DNA of 64,000 bases from Hyphomonas johnsonii MHS-2 (GTDB lineage Bacteria > Pseudomonadota > Alphaproteobacteria > Caulobacterales > Hyphomonadaceae). The position numbers and the translations under genes were made by a program. Below are positions 1 to 8,674 of the stretch, one piece after another. Position 1 is the stretch's first letter. The number at the start of each line of letters is the position of its first letter. Location: the NCBI RefSeq assembly GCF_000685275.1, contig NZ_ARYK01000001.1:558001-622000 (forward strand), given 5' to 3'. Below the pieces are notes generated by a model that made no database searches, was not told where the DNA came from, and saw only the letters and a program-made list of their open reading frames with translations.

Positions 1-1
1 C

Positions 2-538
2 ATAATGGCCCATGGGCGCACGGTGATAACGCTGCATCGCATGGGCAAGCCGACAATCGCCTTGATCAATGGTGCTGCAGCTGGGTCGGGCATGGCCCTG
101 GCGCTTGCGTGCGATATGCGCGTCATGGCTGAAGGGGCGATCATGCGCACGGCCTATGCCCGGATTGGTCTCAGTGGTGATCTCGGGCTGAGCTATTTCC
201 TGAACCGCCTCGCAGGGCCTGCAAAGGCGTCGGAGTTGCTGTACCTCAACGCGAAAGTATCCGCAGAGGAATGCCTGGGACTTGGTCTCGCCAATCTTGT
301 TTTCAGTGCCGAAACATTTGAATCGGAAGCGTTCGGCCTTGCCAGGAAGCTTGCCAATGGCCCGACGGTCGCGTTCCGGTGCATGAAGCAGAATCTACAG
401 ACTGCCGCTTCAGCTTCGTTGGAGCAGACGATCGAGCGCGAAGCTTATAACACTGCGCGCTGTGTGCGAACGAAGGACGTGAAGGAAGCGGCGTTAGCCT
501 TCAGGGAAAAGAGGGACCCCGCCTTCAAGGGAATGTGA
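2..538 (+). CDS. Enoyl-CoA hydratase/isomerase family protein (5' partial)
   Basis: The reading frame is open at the left edge, so this is the C-terminal two thirds of a crotonase-fold protein. Roughly the first 80 residues of a usual 260 are missing. The visible part starts near the family's K-P-x-I-A-x-I-N-G segment, followed by AAAGSGMALALACD, which supplies one half of the oxyanion hole. RIGLSGDLG follows at the position where hydratases carry the second catalytic acidic residue; here it holds an Asp rather than the usual Glu. The C-terminal AFREKRDPAFKG tail is typical. Such enzymes hydrate or isomerise unsaturated acyl-CoA esters in beta-oxidation. The P450 follows 190 bp downstream on the same strand. 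The family call is firm; hydratase versus isomerase is not decided. Confidence 0.88.
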   Translation: MMAHGRTVITLHRMGKPTIALINGAAAGSGMALALACDMRVMAEGAIMRTAYARIGLSGDLGLSYFLNRLAGPAKASELLYLNAKVSAEECLGLGLANLVFSAETFESEAFGLARKLANGPTVAFRCMKQNLQTAASASLEQTIEREAYNTARCVRTKDVKEAALAFREKRDPAFKGM

Positions 539-588
539 TGTACCTTTCGAGGCGTGCTCGGGAGGTCTTTGATCGGCGAGTGATAATT

Positions 589-598
589 CCCCCCCCCC
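589..598. repeat. Homopolymer tract of ten C residues
   Basis: Ten consecutive cytosines lie in the gap between the crotonase gene and the P450, about 130 bp before the P450 start. The tract is non-coding. Tracts of this length are prone to slippage in replication and in sequencing, so the length may vary or be an error. Confidence 0.8.
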
Positions 599-728
599 GG
601 CGCACAACAGAGGAATTCTCCTGTCCGCCCCGGCTTTCGGATTTGCCATGCACGCGACGTCGCACTTAGCGTAGGTTTGATGGTGCGCCCTGAGTTGCAT
701 CAACCGGGAAAAAGGAGAGCAGAAAATA

Positions 729-1988
729 ATGTCTGAGCAGGGTGTGAAAGACCGCAAGATTCCGATTGAAGATCCGGAGTTCTACCTCAACGATCCCTGG
801 CCGACCTTCGCGTGGATGCAGCGCGAAGCGCCATTTTACCATTATGAGCCGCTCGACACGTTTGTCGTGACGCGCGCCGAAGACATTCGCGCGATCAGCC
901 CGCGCGCAGACGTATTCAGCAATGCGCGCGGCATTTTCCTGAATGAAATCAAATATCGGGCACAAGCCGGCGACACGAATTTTTCCGAGGGTTTCTGGCC
1001 TGAGGGCGGCGAGCAGATCGGCAATACGGATCCGCCCCGCCATCATGAGCTTCGCCGCGTCAGCCTGGGTGCTTTCACGGTCCCTGCCATCGAGGAGGTG
1101 AAACACAAGCTTACCGTTTATATCGGCAAGGAACTCGACAAACTGGCAGCGCAAGGCGAAGTCGATTACTGGGATTTCGCCGCTGGTGTCCCAATCGAAG
1201 CGGCTTGCTTCCTGATCGGCCTGCCAGCGACCGACCGAAAAAGGGTGGAGTTCTGGAGTAACGAACTGGAGAAATTGGGCGCCGATATTTCCTTTGAAGA
1301 ATTGCAGGCGGCCGTCACCGAGTTTGCGAGCTTGAAGGATTACATCACAGAGAATGTCGAGATCCGAAAAGCCGAGCGTGAAGCCGGAACGGCCAAAGGA
1401 CTCGATCTGATCAATGTGCTGCTTGACGCAGAACTTGATGGCCAGAAAGGCGTTCAGTTACCCAACGTCGTCACATTTGCGATGACTGCAATAGCGGCGG
1501 GCGCGGATACAACGCGGGCCTTGCTGCTCGGCTTGCCTTACTACTTCGCAAACAATCCAGACCAGTGGCAGCGGCTCAAGGAAGACCGCTCGCTCGTCAA
1601 GAACGCAATTGAGGAGACACTTCGGCTGGTGACGCCAGCACGTGCTTTCCTGCGCTATGTCAGCAAGGACATCGAGATCAATGGCCAGGCCATGAAAGAG
1701 GGGCAACACGTCTACCTCATGTACATGGCTGGCAATCGCGATCCCGACCTTTTCCAGGATCCGCACCGGTTCGATATCGGACGCGAGAATGCGTCCCGGC
1801 ATTTTTCCTTTGGCGCCGGCCCGCATACTTGCCTGGGCGCCCGCCTGGCTCGGATGGAAGGGGCCGAAGTGCTGAACGCCTTGCTTGACCGCTTCGAACG
1901 GATCGAGCTGGCTGGCAAACCCGAAATTGTCCGCAATCACATCATTCGCAACAGCTGGGAAACGATGCCGCTTCGGCTGATCCGATAA
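729..1988 (+). CDS. Cytochrome P450
   Basis: A soluble bacterial class I P450 of 419 residues, expected to hydroxylate a hydrophobic substrate using electrons from a ferredoxin. The I-helix oxygen-activation motif AIAAGADTTRA lies near residue 255. The K-helix ExxR is E-T-L-R at 296-299. The haem loop FSFGAGPHTCLGARLAR carries the ligand Cys368. A strong AAAGGAG ribosome site sits 8 bases before the ATG. There is no membrane anchor. Likely redox partners in the window are the [3Fe-4S]-type ferredoxin at 8060-8290 and the [2Fe-2S] ferredoxin at 19884-20204; no ferredoxin reductase is present. The I-helix and haem loop differ from the CYP101-like P450 at 13781-15019, so the two probably act on different substrates or positions. 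CYP family and substrate are not identified. Confidence 0.95.
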   Translation: MSEQGVKDRKIPIEDPEFYLNDPWPTFAWMQREAPFYHYEPLDTFVVTRAEDIRAISPRADVFSNARGIFLNEIKYRAQAGDTNFSEGFWPEGGEQIGNTDPPRHHELRRVSLGAFTVPAIEEVKHKLTVYIGKELDKLAAQGEVDYWDFAAGVPIEAACFLIGLPATDRKRVEFWSNELEKLGADISFEELQAAVTEFASLKDYITENVEIRKAEREAGTAKGLDLINVLLDAELDGQKGVQLPNVVTFAMTAIAAGADTTRALLLGLPYYFANNPDQWQRLKEDRSLVKNAIEETLRLVTPARAFLRYVSKDIEINGQAMKEGQHVYLMYMAGNRDPDLFQDPHRFDIGRENASRHFSFGAGPHTCLGARLARMEGAEVLNALLDRFERIELAGKPEIVRNHIIRNSWETMPLRLIR

Positions 1989-1996
1989 GGAAAAAG

Positions 1997-2037
1997 AAGG
2001 ACCGCAGCCGGTTGGAGGAATATTGGCCGCGGTCCTT
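1997..2037. terminator. Bidirectional intrinsic terminator between P450 and thiolase
   Basis: A perfect 9-bp stem (AAGGACCGC / GCGGTCCTT) extends by three more pairs after one mismatch. It lies between two convergent genes. On the minus strand it is followed by CTTTTTCC, a good T tract, so it most clearly ends the thiolase transcript. The plus-strand tail (TTTAA) is weaker. Confidence 0.75.
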
Positions 2038-2063
2038 TAAGTGCTCGCATAAAGCCTGAAGGG

Positions 2064-3206
2064 TCAGGCCTTCTCGAGCAGATGCACAGCGCATGCGCTT
2101 CCCAGGCCGACAACGTGCGTCAGTCCGATTTTAGCACCTTCCACCTGGCGGGCACCTGCCTCGCCGCGAAGGTGTTGCGAGATTTCATAGATGTTGGCGA
2201 TACCTGTTGCGCCCAGGGGGTGGCCTTTGGACAAGAGCCCGCCGGAGACGTTGACCGGTTGCTGGCCGCCCAGTTGCGTCGCACCGCTGTCGAGATACGC
2301 CCCGCCTTCGCCCTCGGCGCAAAGGCCCAGATTCTCATAGTGGCAGATCTCGGCCGTCGCGAAACAGTCGTGCAGTTCGATCAGGTTTACATCCTCAGGC
2401 CCGAGCTCTGCCATCTCGTAGGCATTCTGTGCTGCAAGCCGGGTCACCGTGTTCACATCCTGCATGACGAGGTTGCGCGCCGTAAACGGGTCGCTTGCGA
2501 GCGCAGAGGCGCGCACCTTGACGGCCCGGTTGATGAGCCCGGATTGCTTTGCCTTTTTTTCGCTCATCAGGACCGCAGCCGCCGCCCCGTCCACATTGAC
2601 CGAGCACATCAGCTTGGTCAGGGGATAGGCAATCATCTCGGACTCCATGACCATGGCGAGAGGTGTTTCCCTCTGGTACATGGCCTTGGGGTTCAGTGTG
2701 GAATGGCGGTGGTTCTTTTCGCTGACCCGGGCGAACTGTTCGAACGTGGTGCCGTGTTTGCGGGTGTGTTCCATGCCCATCTTTGCGAAGACTGACGGCA
2801 TCACACCCGAGCCCAGCAGGCCTTCAGTCGGAATGGCTGTGCCCTGGCTGTTCTTGGGCACAAGCATACCCTTGCCCATCTTTTCCGCGCCGACTGCCAG
2901 GCAGGTATCATAAAGTCCGGCCTTGATTGCGATCCATGCCTCACGAAAAGCCGTCGCGCCGGTGGCACAGGCATTGGTAACGTTCACTACAGGCACACCG
3001 GTCTGTCCGATATAGTGCAACATGCGTTGCCCCATCATCGTGGCGTTACAGCTCCCCGCCCAGATGGCCTGGATATCCCTTATCCCCAGCCCGCAATCAT
3101 CGAGTGCCATCAGGGTCGCCTGTGCGGCGAGGCGTTCGGCCTTTTCGTTTTCGAAACGGCCAAACTTGATCATGTCGATGCCGACAATATAGACGTCGTT
3201 GCTCAT
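2064..3206 (-). CDS. Thiolase-like protein of the SCP-x/lipid-transfer type
   Basis: A 380-residue thiolase-fold protein. The nucleophile Cys is in TNACATGA, the general-base region is LHDCFATAE, GHPLGATG holds the active-site His, and GLGSACAVHLL is the C-terminal Cys motif. These features match the SCP-x/Ltp branch, which cleaves 3-ketoacyl-CoA or performs retro-aldol chemistry on branched and steroid side chains, rather than the FadA branch. The start MSNDVYIVG was chosen because AAGGAG lies just upstream; a longer in-frame extension would run through the neighbour's coding sequence. The DUF35 gene lies directly upstream, ending 13 bp before this start, and the pair probably forms one complex. 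Substrate unknown. Confidence 0.9.
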   Translation of the reverse strand: MSNDVYIVGIDMIKFGRFENEKAERLAAQATLMALDDCGLGIRDIQAIWAGSCNATMMGQRMLHYIGQTGVPVVNVTNACATGATAFREAWIAIKAGLYDTCLAVGAEKMGKGMLVPKNSQGTAIPTEGLLGSGVMPSVFAKMGMEHTRKHGTTFEQFARVSEKNHRHSTLNPKAMYQRETPLAMVMESEMIAYPLTKLMCSVNVDGAAAAVLMSEKKAKQSGLINRAVKVRASALASDPFTARNLVMQDVNTVTRLAAQNAYEMAELGPEDVNLIELHDCFATAEICHYENLGLCAEGEGGAYLDSGATQLGGQQPVNVSGGLLSKGHPLGATGIANIYEISQHLRGEAGARQVEGAKIGLTHVVGLGSACAVHLLEKA

Positions 3207-3219
3207 GGTCGGGCGCTCC

Positions 3220-3642
3220 TTAGTTCGCAGGGACAAAGAAATGGGCGAGATAGCCCTCGCCGCCTGCGACGGCATCGGCGGCACTTCTGAAGACGACCTT
3301 GACCGGCATATCGAACGCGATCTTCGAAGGATCCGGCTCGACTTCCAGCAGGTTGCCCCTGATCGTGCCGCCGCCATCGAGATCGACCACGGCCGAGATG
3401 AAGGGCACGGTTACACCGGGCAGGCTGCGATACACGATCGTGTAATTGTAGAGCGTGCCCTGATTGGAGAGCCTTACTTCATCCATCTGTCCGCGCGCCG
3501 TGCAGGCGGGACAATTTTCGAAGGCTCCCAAATGGGTTTCGCCGCACGCGCTGCAATGACTGCCGACGAGATAAGGTTCGCCACCGGTGCTGATCACAGT
3601 GTGGGGCGCTACGGGTTGATCGGCCATGTTTTTTCCAGACAT
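3220..3642 (-). CDS. DUF35 OB-fold zinc-ribbon protein, thiolase partner
   Basis: A protein of about 140 residues with an N-terminal rubredoxin-like zinc ribbon (CSAC...CPAC, a CX2CX10CX2C pattern) and then an OB-fold domain with the family's LYNYTIVYRSLPG segment. DUF35 proteins pair with SCP-x-type thiolases and with MaoC-like hydratases (for example ChsH2 in actinobacterial cholesterol degradation) and bind or position acyl-CoA. Here it is first in a two-gene unit with the thiolase. The start is uncertain: an ATG at 3642, another at 3627 and a GTG at 3666 are all possible, and none has a strong ribosome site. Family is clear; the exact partner role is inferred from order. Confidence 0.88.
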   Translation of the reverse strand: MSGKNMADQPVAPHTVISTGGEPYLVGSHCSACGETHLGAFENCPACTARGQMDEVRLSNQGTLYNYTIVYRSLPGVTVPFISAVVDLDGGGTIRGNLLEVEPDPSKIAFDMPVKVVFRSAADAVAGGEGYLAHFFVPAN

Positions 3643-3793
3643 AGGTTTTCCCACTTGCAGACGCACTCAAGAGCGAACGATACCGTTGCGTCGGGTGGAT
3701 CGCTCCAGCTTTTCAAAGCGTGATACAATTTTTGGAGGGTGACGTGGCAGACGCGATTATTGGTAGTTAGGAGGGGTGCGCCCAGCCTTGGTT

Positions 3794-3816
3794 GCCTGAC
3801 GGGTTCGATGTCAGGC
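3794..3816. promoter_or_regulatory. Inverted repeat upstream of LysR gene, possible operator
   Basis: A perfect dyad GCCTGAC-N9-GTCAGGC lies 37 bp before the LysR start codon, in the divergent gap between the DUF35/thiolase unit and the LysR gene. Interrupted dyads in such gaps often bind the adjacent LysR protein. The spacing does not fit the textbook T-N11-A exactly, so the ligand is a guess. Confidence 0.45.
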
Positions 3817-3853
3817 GCGTTGACTAGAAGGCGGCCTGAGGTAGAGTGCATCC

Positions 3854-4747
3854 ATGAATTTACGCTGGATTTCGTTGTTCGCCACCGTTGCGGAAGAGGG
3901 GTCGTTCACCCGCGCGGCGACCAAACTGCATATCGCCCAGCCATGGCTTTCCGCACAAATCCGAAAGCTGGAATACGAACTCGGTATCGAGTTGCTGATA
4001 AGGGACAATGTCGGTGTGCGGGTGTCTGAAGCGGGCGCGCAGCTGCTGCCTCATGCGAGCCAGCTGGCGCAGTCGGCGCAATTGTTTCGGGAGACTGCCA
4101 GGAGCCTGGGAGAGGACCGGATGCGGGCGTTGAAGCTAGGTTGCCATATCCCCTTGATCGATATCCCGCGGTTCAAGACGGTCGCGCTGCAATTCGCGCA
4201 AAAATTCGGAAACTTCGAACTTACGACCATGGCCGACACGCCGGCTGCCTTATTGAAGGCCCTGGACGAACGCCGGATCGATTTGGCGCTATTGCCCGCT
4301 GAAGCCGGGTTGGTGGATGGTGGACCGGACCTTGAGACATTGTCTGTGGGCGAAACGTCGGTCTATTTGCTGGCACCCAAGCAGAAAAAGTTTTCGAAGC
4401 TGGAGGATCTTGCTGGCGTTGCTGTGGGTATTCCGCCCGAAGAGCGGGGTCGCGCGCTTCACAAGCGATTGAAGGTCAGGTTTGAAGAGCTGGAGATTAT
4501 CCCGTCACCGATCCCGGAATTTGATCGCCGCGCGATTGAGCACGCGGTGCTTACGCGGGGAGACATCGTTGCGGTGTCCATTGAGGACGAGATACTCAAG
4601 ACGCTCGATCCAGGAGTCCGGTCATTCAAGGTTGACGGTATAACTGTCGATCAACGGTTTTGTCGGATAGGTGGACGGGATCTCGGACGTGCGGCTGAGC
4701 GTTTCTGGAACCTCTGTATCAGTGAGTTCGAGCAGGCTGTCGTCTGA
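3854..4747 (+). CDS. LysR-family transcriptional regulator
   Basis: A 297-residue LysR-type regulator. The N-terminal winged helix-turn-helix (residues 3-60) reads FATVAEEGSFTRAATKLHIAQ, then SAQIRKLEYELG. A periplasmic-binding-protein-like effector domain follows from about residue 90. It stands divergent to the thiolase/DUF35 pair and 100 bp upstream of the beta-oxidation run starting at 4848, so it may control either or both, with a CoA ester or pathway intermediate as inducer. This is inferred from position. The similarity of its helix-turn-helix to that of the LysR at 16683-17681 (both have a Gln/Asp-Ser/Pro-Trp-Leu-Ser recognition segment) suggests paralogues. Confidence 0.93.
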   Translation: MNLRWISLFATVAEEGSFTRAATKLHIAQPWLSAQIRKLEYELGIELLIRDNVGVRVSEAGAQLLPHASQLAQSAQLFRETARSLGEDRMRALKLGCHIPLIDIPRFKTVALQFAQKFGNFELTTMADTPAALLKALDERRIDLALLPAEAGLVDGGPDLETLSVGETSVYLLAPKQKKFSKLEDLAGVAVGIPPEERGRALHKRLKVRFEELEIIPSPIPEFDRRAIEHAVLTRGDIVAVSIEDEILKTLDPGVRSFKVDGITVDQRFCRIGGRDLGRAAERFWNLCISEFEQAVV

Positions 4748-4847
4748 ACGTCGAGGAATCACACCTAAATACCCAAATTTCCGTTGTGGGGCCGGACTGC
4801 GCAAGTCGATAAGACCGTAGTGGTTCGAGCCACAAGGTTATGTATTT

Positions 4848-6008
4848 ATGGACCTCAATTTCACAGCGGAAGATCGTCAGTTTCGCGAAGAGGCGCGGGA
4901 ATGGCTGAATGCCAACGTGTTCAAGGAACGCAGGCCGCATGGCGGCCAGGAAATGCGCGAATACGACCTTGCCTGGCAGAGAACCCAATATGATGCAGGC
5001 TGGGCGGGGGTTTCCTGGCCAAAGGAATATGGTGGCATGGGCCTCGGCCTGACCCGTCAGTTGATCTGGTACGAGGAATATGCGCGGGCTCACGCGCCCG
5101 ACAACCACCTTTGCTTTGTCGGCCTCAACCATGGTGGCCCGACGATCATTGCCCGAGGAAGCGAAGAGCAGAAGAAAGAGCACCTTCGCCCGATCCTCTC
5201 CGGTGAAAAGATCTGGTGTCAGGGGTTTTCTGAGCCCAATGCGGGATCAGACCTTGCGTCGCTCAAAACTAGGGCTGTCATCGATGGCGACGAACTCGTC
5301 ATTACGGGTTCGAAAATCTGGACCAGCCACGGGCACCTGTCCGACATGCAGGAATTGCTGGTTAGAACAGACCCGGGAGCCCCCAAACACAAGGGTATCA
5401 GTTGGGTCATATTCGACATGAACACACCGGGTCTCGACCTGCGTCCAATTGATATCATGTCTGCACCCAATCACACACACTTCGTCCAGTGCTTCTATGA
5501 CGAGGCGCGGGTGCCGCTGAAGAACGTGGTCGGCGACGTGAATGACGGCTGGTCGGTCGCGATGTCGACGCTCGGTTTCGAGCGCGGGACAGCTCAGATC
5601 AAGGACCAGATTCGATATGCGTTTCTGGTCGAGGACATGATCAAGAAGGCGCGTGATCGCTATGGTGCGGAATTCGTTAGCACGGACGAGTTCGGGGCGC
5701 GTTTGGCGCAGCTCCGAGCGGACATGGCAGCTGCCCGGGCAATGACCTATATGGCGGTGAGCCGCGCGGAGCGGGACGTCAGCCCAGCCATGGCGTCCCT
5801 GATGCGCGCCATGGTCGGACAAGTGCAGCAGCGCGTTCGTCGCCTGGCGTTTGACATCATCGGCGCTGATGGGCTGGAAAACCCGGAGGACGACGATTGG
5901 GTCTACTTCTACCTGCGCTCGTACGCGACGACCATTGCTGCAGGCACGCTGCAAATCCAGCGCAACATCATCGGCGAGCGCGTGCTTGGCCTTCCTCGCG
6001 GCCGCTGA
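4848..6008 (+). CDS. Acyl-CoA dehydrogenase, catalytic-type subunit
   Basis: A 386-residue flavoprotein of the acyl-CoA dehydrogenase fold. It has GFSEPNAGSDLASLKT and GSKIWTSHGH in the middle beta domain (FAD/substrate) and ends AGTLQIQRNIIGERVLGLP. The usual C-terminal Glu of medium-chain enzymes is Ala here. A Glu (E245, in LGFERG) sits at the helix-G position used as the base by isovaleryl-CoA dehydrogenase and by the ChsE/FadE steroid side-chain enzymes. The next gene, 15 bp downstream, is a shorter paralogue lacking both Glu positions, so the two likely form an alpha2beta2 enzyme with this as the active subunit. It would introduce the C2-C3 double bond in an acyl-CoA. First gene of a run to 10998. 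Confidence 0.93.
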   Translation: MDLNFTAEDRQFREEAREWLNANVFKERRPHGGQEMREYDLAWQRTQYDAGWAGVSWPKEYGGMGLGLTRQLIWYEEYARAHAPDNHLCFVGLNHGGPTIIARGSEEQKKEHLRPILSGEKIWCQGFSEPNAGSDLASLKTRAVIDGDELVITGSKIWTSHGHLSDMQELLVRTDPGAPKHKGISWVIFDMNTPGLDLRPIDIMSAPNHTHFVQCFYDEARVPLKNVVGDVNDGWSVAMSTLGFERGTAQIKDQIRYAFLVEDMIKKARDRYGAEFVSTDEFGARLAQLRADMAAARAMTYMAVSRAERDVSPAMASLMRAMVGQVQQRVRRLAFDIIGADGLENPEDDDWVYFYLRSYATTIAAGTLQIQRNIIGERVLGLPRGR

Positions 6009-6023
6009 CCAGGAGACAAGACC

Positions 6024-7037
6024 ATGGACCTTCTTCCTTCCAGCGATCAGCAGCAGATCGTTGACACAATCCAGGACTTTCTTCGCAATGAAGCGCCAGT
6101 CGACCGTTTGCGCGAGTTCGGGGCGATCGGCAATTCCGATGCAAAGCTGTGGCCCAAGCTGGCAGAACTCGGCTTTTTCGGCCTAAGCTTGCCCGAAGAG
6201 ATGGGCGGCATTGGCCTTTCCGCGGCTGAGGAGATGCTGGTCTTCCAGCAATTCGGGTATCACCTCATCTCTCCAGCCATATTCGGGACTATCCTGGGTG
6301 CGCGTGTCGCTGCCTTTTCAGGTGATGCTCATCTGCGCGATGCGCTGCTTTCAGGCGAGGCGCGCGTGGGCGTTGCCAACTCTCGCGGTGCAGCCGGCGG
6401 AACGGATGCGTTTCATCTGTTTGAAGCAGATGAGGCTGAACTCATTCTTCTTTGCGACGACGATGAAGCTGCGCTTTATCCGCGAAGCGCCTTCACTCAC
6501 ATCGAACGGGTCAACTCGACGGATGCCGTTCTGGTGCTTGAGCGTGCAAGGTTGGGTGACAGCGTCGAGCCGCGTGTGCGTGTCTCCAAGGAAACCGAGA
6601 ATATCCATGCCCGCGCCCTCATGTTGATGGGCGCCTACGCGCTGGGTATCGGTCAAGGCGCGCGTGACATGGCGGTGGAATACGCGCAGGTTCGCGAACA
6701 GTTCGGCAAGCCGATCGGCTCGTTCCAGGCGATCAAGCATATCTGTGCTGACATGGCGATCCGATCAGAGGCAGCCCTTTGCCAGGCATCCTTTGCGGCG
6801 CTGGTCATGGATGATGCCTCGCCGGACACTGAATTTCATGCTGTCGCCAGCAAGATCGTCGCGTGCGAATCTGCAATAAAAAATGCGGCGGACTGCGTGC
6901 AGGTTCACGGTGCCTTTGGCTTCACGGCCGAAGCGAATGTTCATCACTATCTGAAGCGGTCGCATGTTGCGGACAGGCTGTTCGGTGGGCTTCGGGAACA
7001 GCGCCGGCGTATCCTGACATTTCCGACACCGGCTTAA
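6024..7037 (+). CDS. Acyl-CoA dehydrogenase, short non-catalytic-type subunit
   Basis: A 337-residue acyl-CoA dehydrogenase homologue, about 50 residues shorter than its neighbour; the middle domain is reduced. It keeps the FAD-contact region VREQFGKPIGSFQAIKH and QVHGAFGFT. It has Ala at the helix-G base position and no Glu at the C-terminal position. This pattern is that of the accessory subunit of heteromeric dehydrogenases known from steroid degradation, where the FAD site is completed across the dimer. An AGGAG site precedes the ATG. It sits between the catalytic-type subunit and an enoyl-CoA hydratase on the same transcript. The pairing is inferred from adjacency and missing residues. 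Confidence 0.9.
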   Translation: MDLLPSSDQQQIVDTIQDFLRNEAPVDRLREFGAIGNSDAKLWPKLAELGFFGLSLPEEMGGIGLSAAEEMLVFQQFGYHLISPAIFGTILGARVAAFSGDAHLRDALLSGEARVGVANSRGAAGGTDAFHLFEADEAELILLCDDDEAALYPRSAFTHIERVNSTDAVLVLERARLGDSVEPRVRVSKETENIHARALMLMGAYALGIGQGARDMAVEYAQVREQFGKPIGSFQAIKHICADMAIRSEAALCQASFAALVMDDASPDTEFHAVASKIVACESAIKNAADCVQVHGAFGFTAEANVHHYLKRSHVADRLFGGLREQRRRILTFPTPA

Positions 7038-7050
7038 GGATGGATAAGCG

Positions 7051-8059
<1,009 letters not shown>

Positions 8060-8060
<1 letters not shown>

Positions 8061-8290
8061 TGGCTATAAAAGTAACTGTAAACGTGGAGGGCTGTGTCGG
8101 GCACGCGCGGTGTGAAGCTGTGGCGCCGGAAGTCTACCAGCTAAACGATGACGGCTTTAATGTAACGCCCTGCAAGTATGTCTCAGACAATCTGAAGGAA
8201 CAGGCCATTCGCGGCGCGCGCGCATGCCCGGAACAGGTGATTACTGTCGAGGAAGTGGACGATTCTGAAGCGGATAGCGCCGACACATGA
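8060..8290 (+). CDS. Small [3Fe-4S]-type ferredoxin, P450-associated
   Basis: A 76-residue acidic ferredoxin with cluster ligands in the pattern C12-x2-H15-x2-C18...C56-P. The His replaces the second Cys of a [4Fe-4S] site, as in the CxxHxxC(x)nCP ferredoxin HaPuxC from Rhodopseudomonas palustris that serves a P450. It should pass single electrons to a P450 in the cytoplasm; the P450s at 729-1988 and 13781-15019 are candidates. GAGGAG lies upstream of the ATG. A TTG directly before the ATG could also initiate. It overlaps the next gene by ATGA. No reductase is nearby. Confidence 0.92.
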
Positions 8291-8664
8291 TCGGTTATGC
8301 GGTTATTGGCTCGGATGACATCGATTCGGCGGGGAAATTCTACGATCCGATCGCGCAATTGCTTGGGGCGCGGCGTATCCATGCCTTTGATCGGGGCATC
8401 TTTTATGGCGTGACGGAGTTTGAGTTGGCGGTCGTTACTCCGTTCAACGGCGAAGCCATGCGGCCGGGCAACGGGACCATGGTCGCGCTGAAGGCGCCGT
8501 CGCGGAAGGTGGTCAACGAAGTCCATGCGCTCGCTCTGGAGACTGGCGGAATTGATGAAGGCGCCCCCGGCATTCGCAGACGAGAAGAGAGCGGATTCTA
8601 CGGCGCGTATTTTCGAGATCCGGAAGGCAACAAGTTGTGCGTTTACCGCATGGGACCGGCTTGA
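8287..8664 (+). CDS. VOC/glyoxalase-superfamily protein
   Basis: A 125-residue single-module protein of the vicinal oxygen chelate fold: an N-terminal DIDSAGKFYDPIAQLLGA strand-helix, then FYGAYFRDPEGNKLCVY at the C-terminus, where the last Glu is the conserved metal-ligand position. The family includes glyoxalase I, methylmalonyl-CoA epimerase and extradiol dioxygenases; this short form is not one of the well-defined enzymes. It is encoded within the acyl-CoA dehydrogenase run, overlapping the ferredoxin stop, so a role on an acyl-CoA or a small reactive intermediate is possible. Function not assigned. Confidence 0.8.
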   Translation: MIGYAVIGSDDIDSAGKFYDPIAQLLGARRIHAFDRGIFYGVTEFELAVVTPFNGEAMRPGNGTMVALKAPSRKVVNEVHALALETGGIDEGAPGIRRREESGFYGAYFRDPEGNKLCVYRMGPA

Positions 8665-8674
8665 GGGGTGTGGG

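Noticed and set aside
2082-2795. Long plus-strand frame opposite the thiolase
   Set aside because: Antisense shadow of a gene with clear catalytic motifs; no motif of its own.
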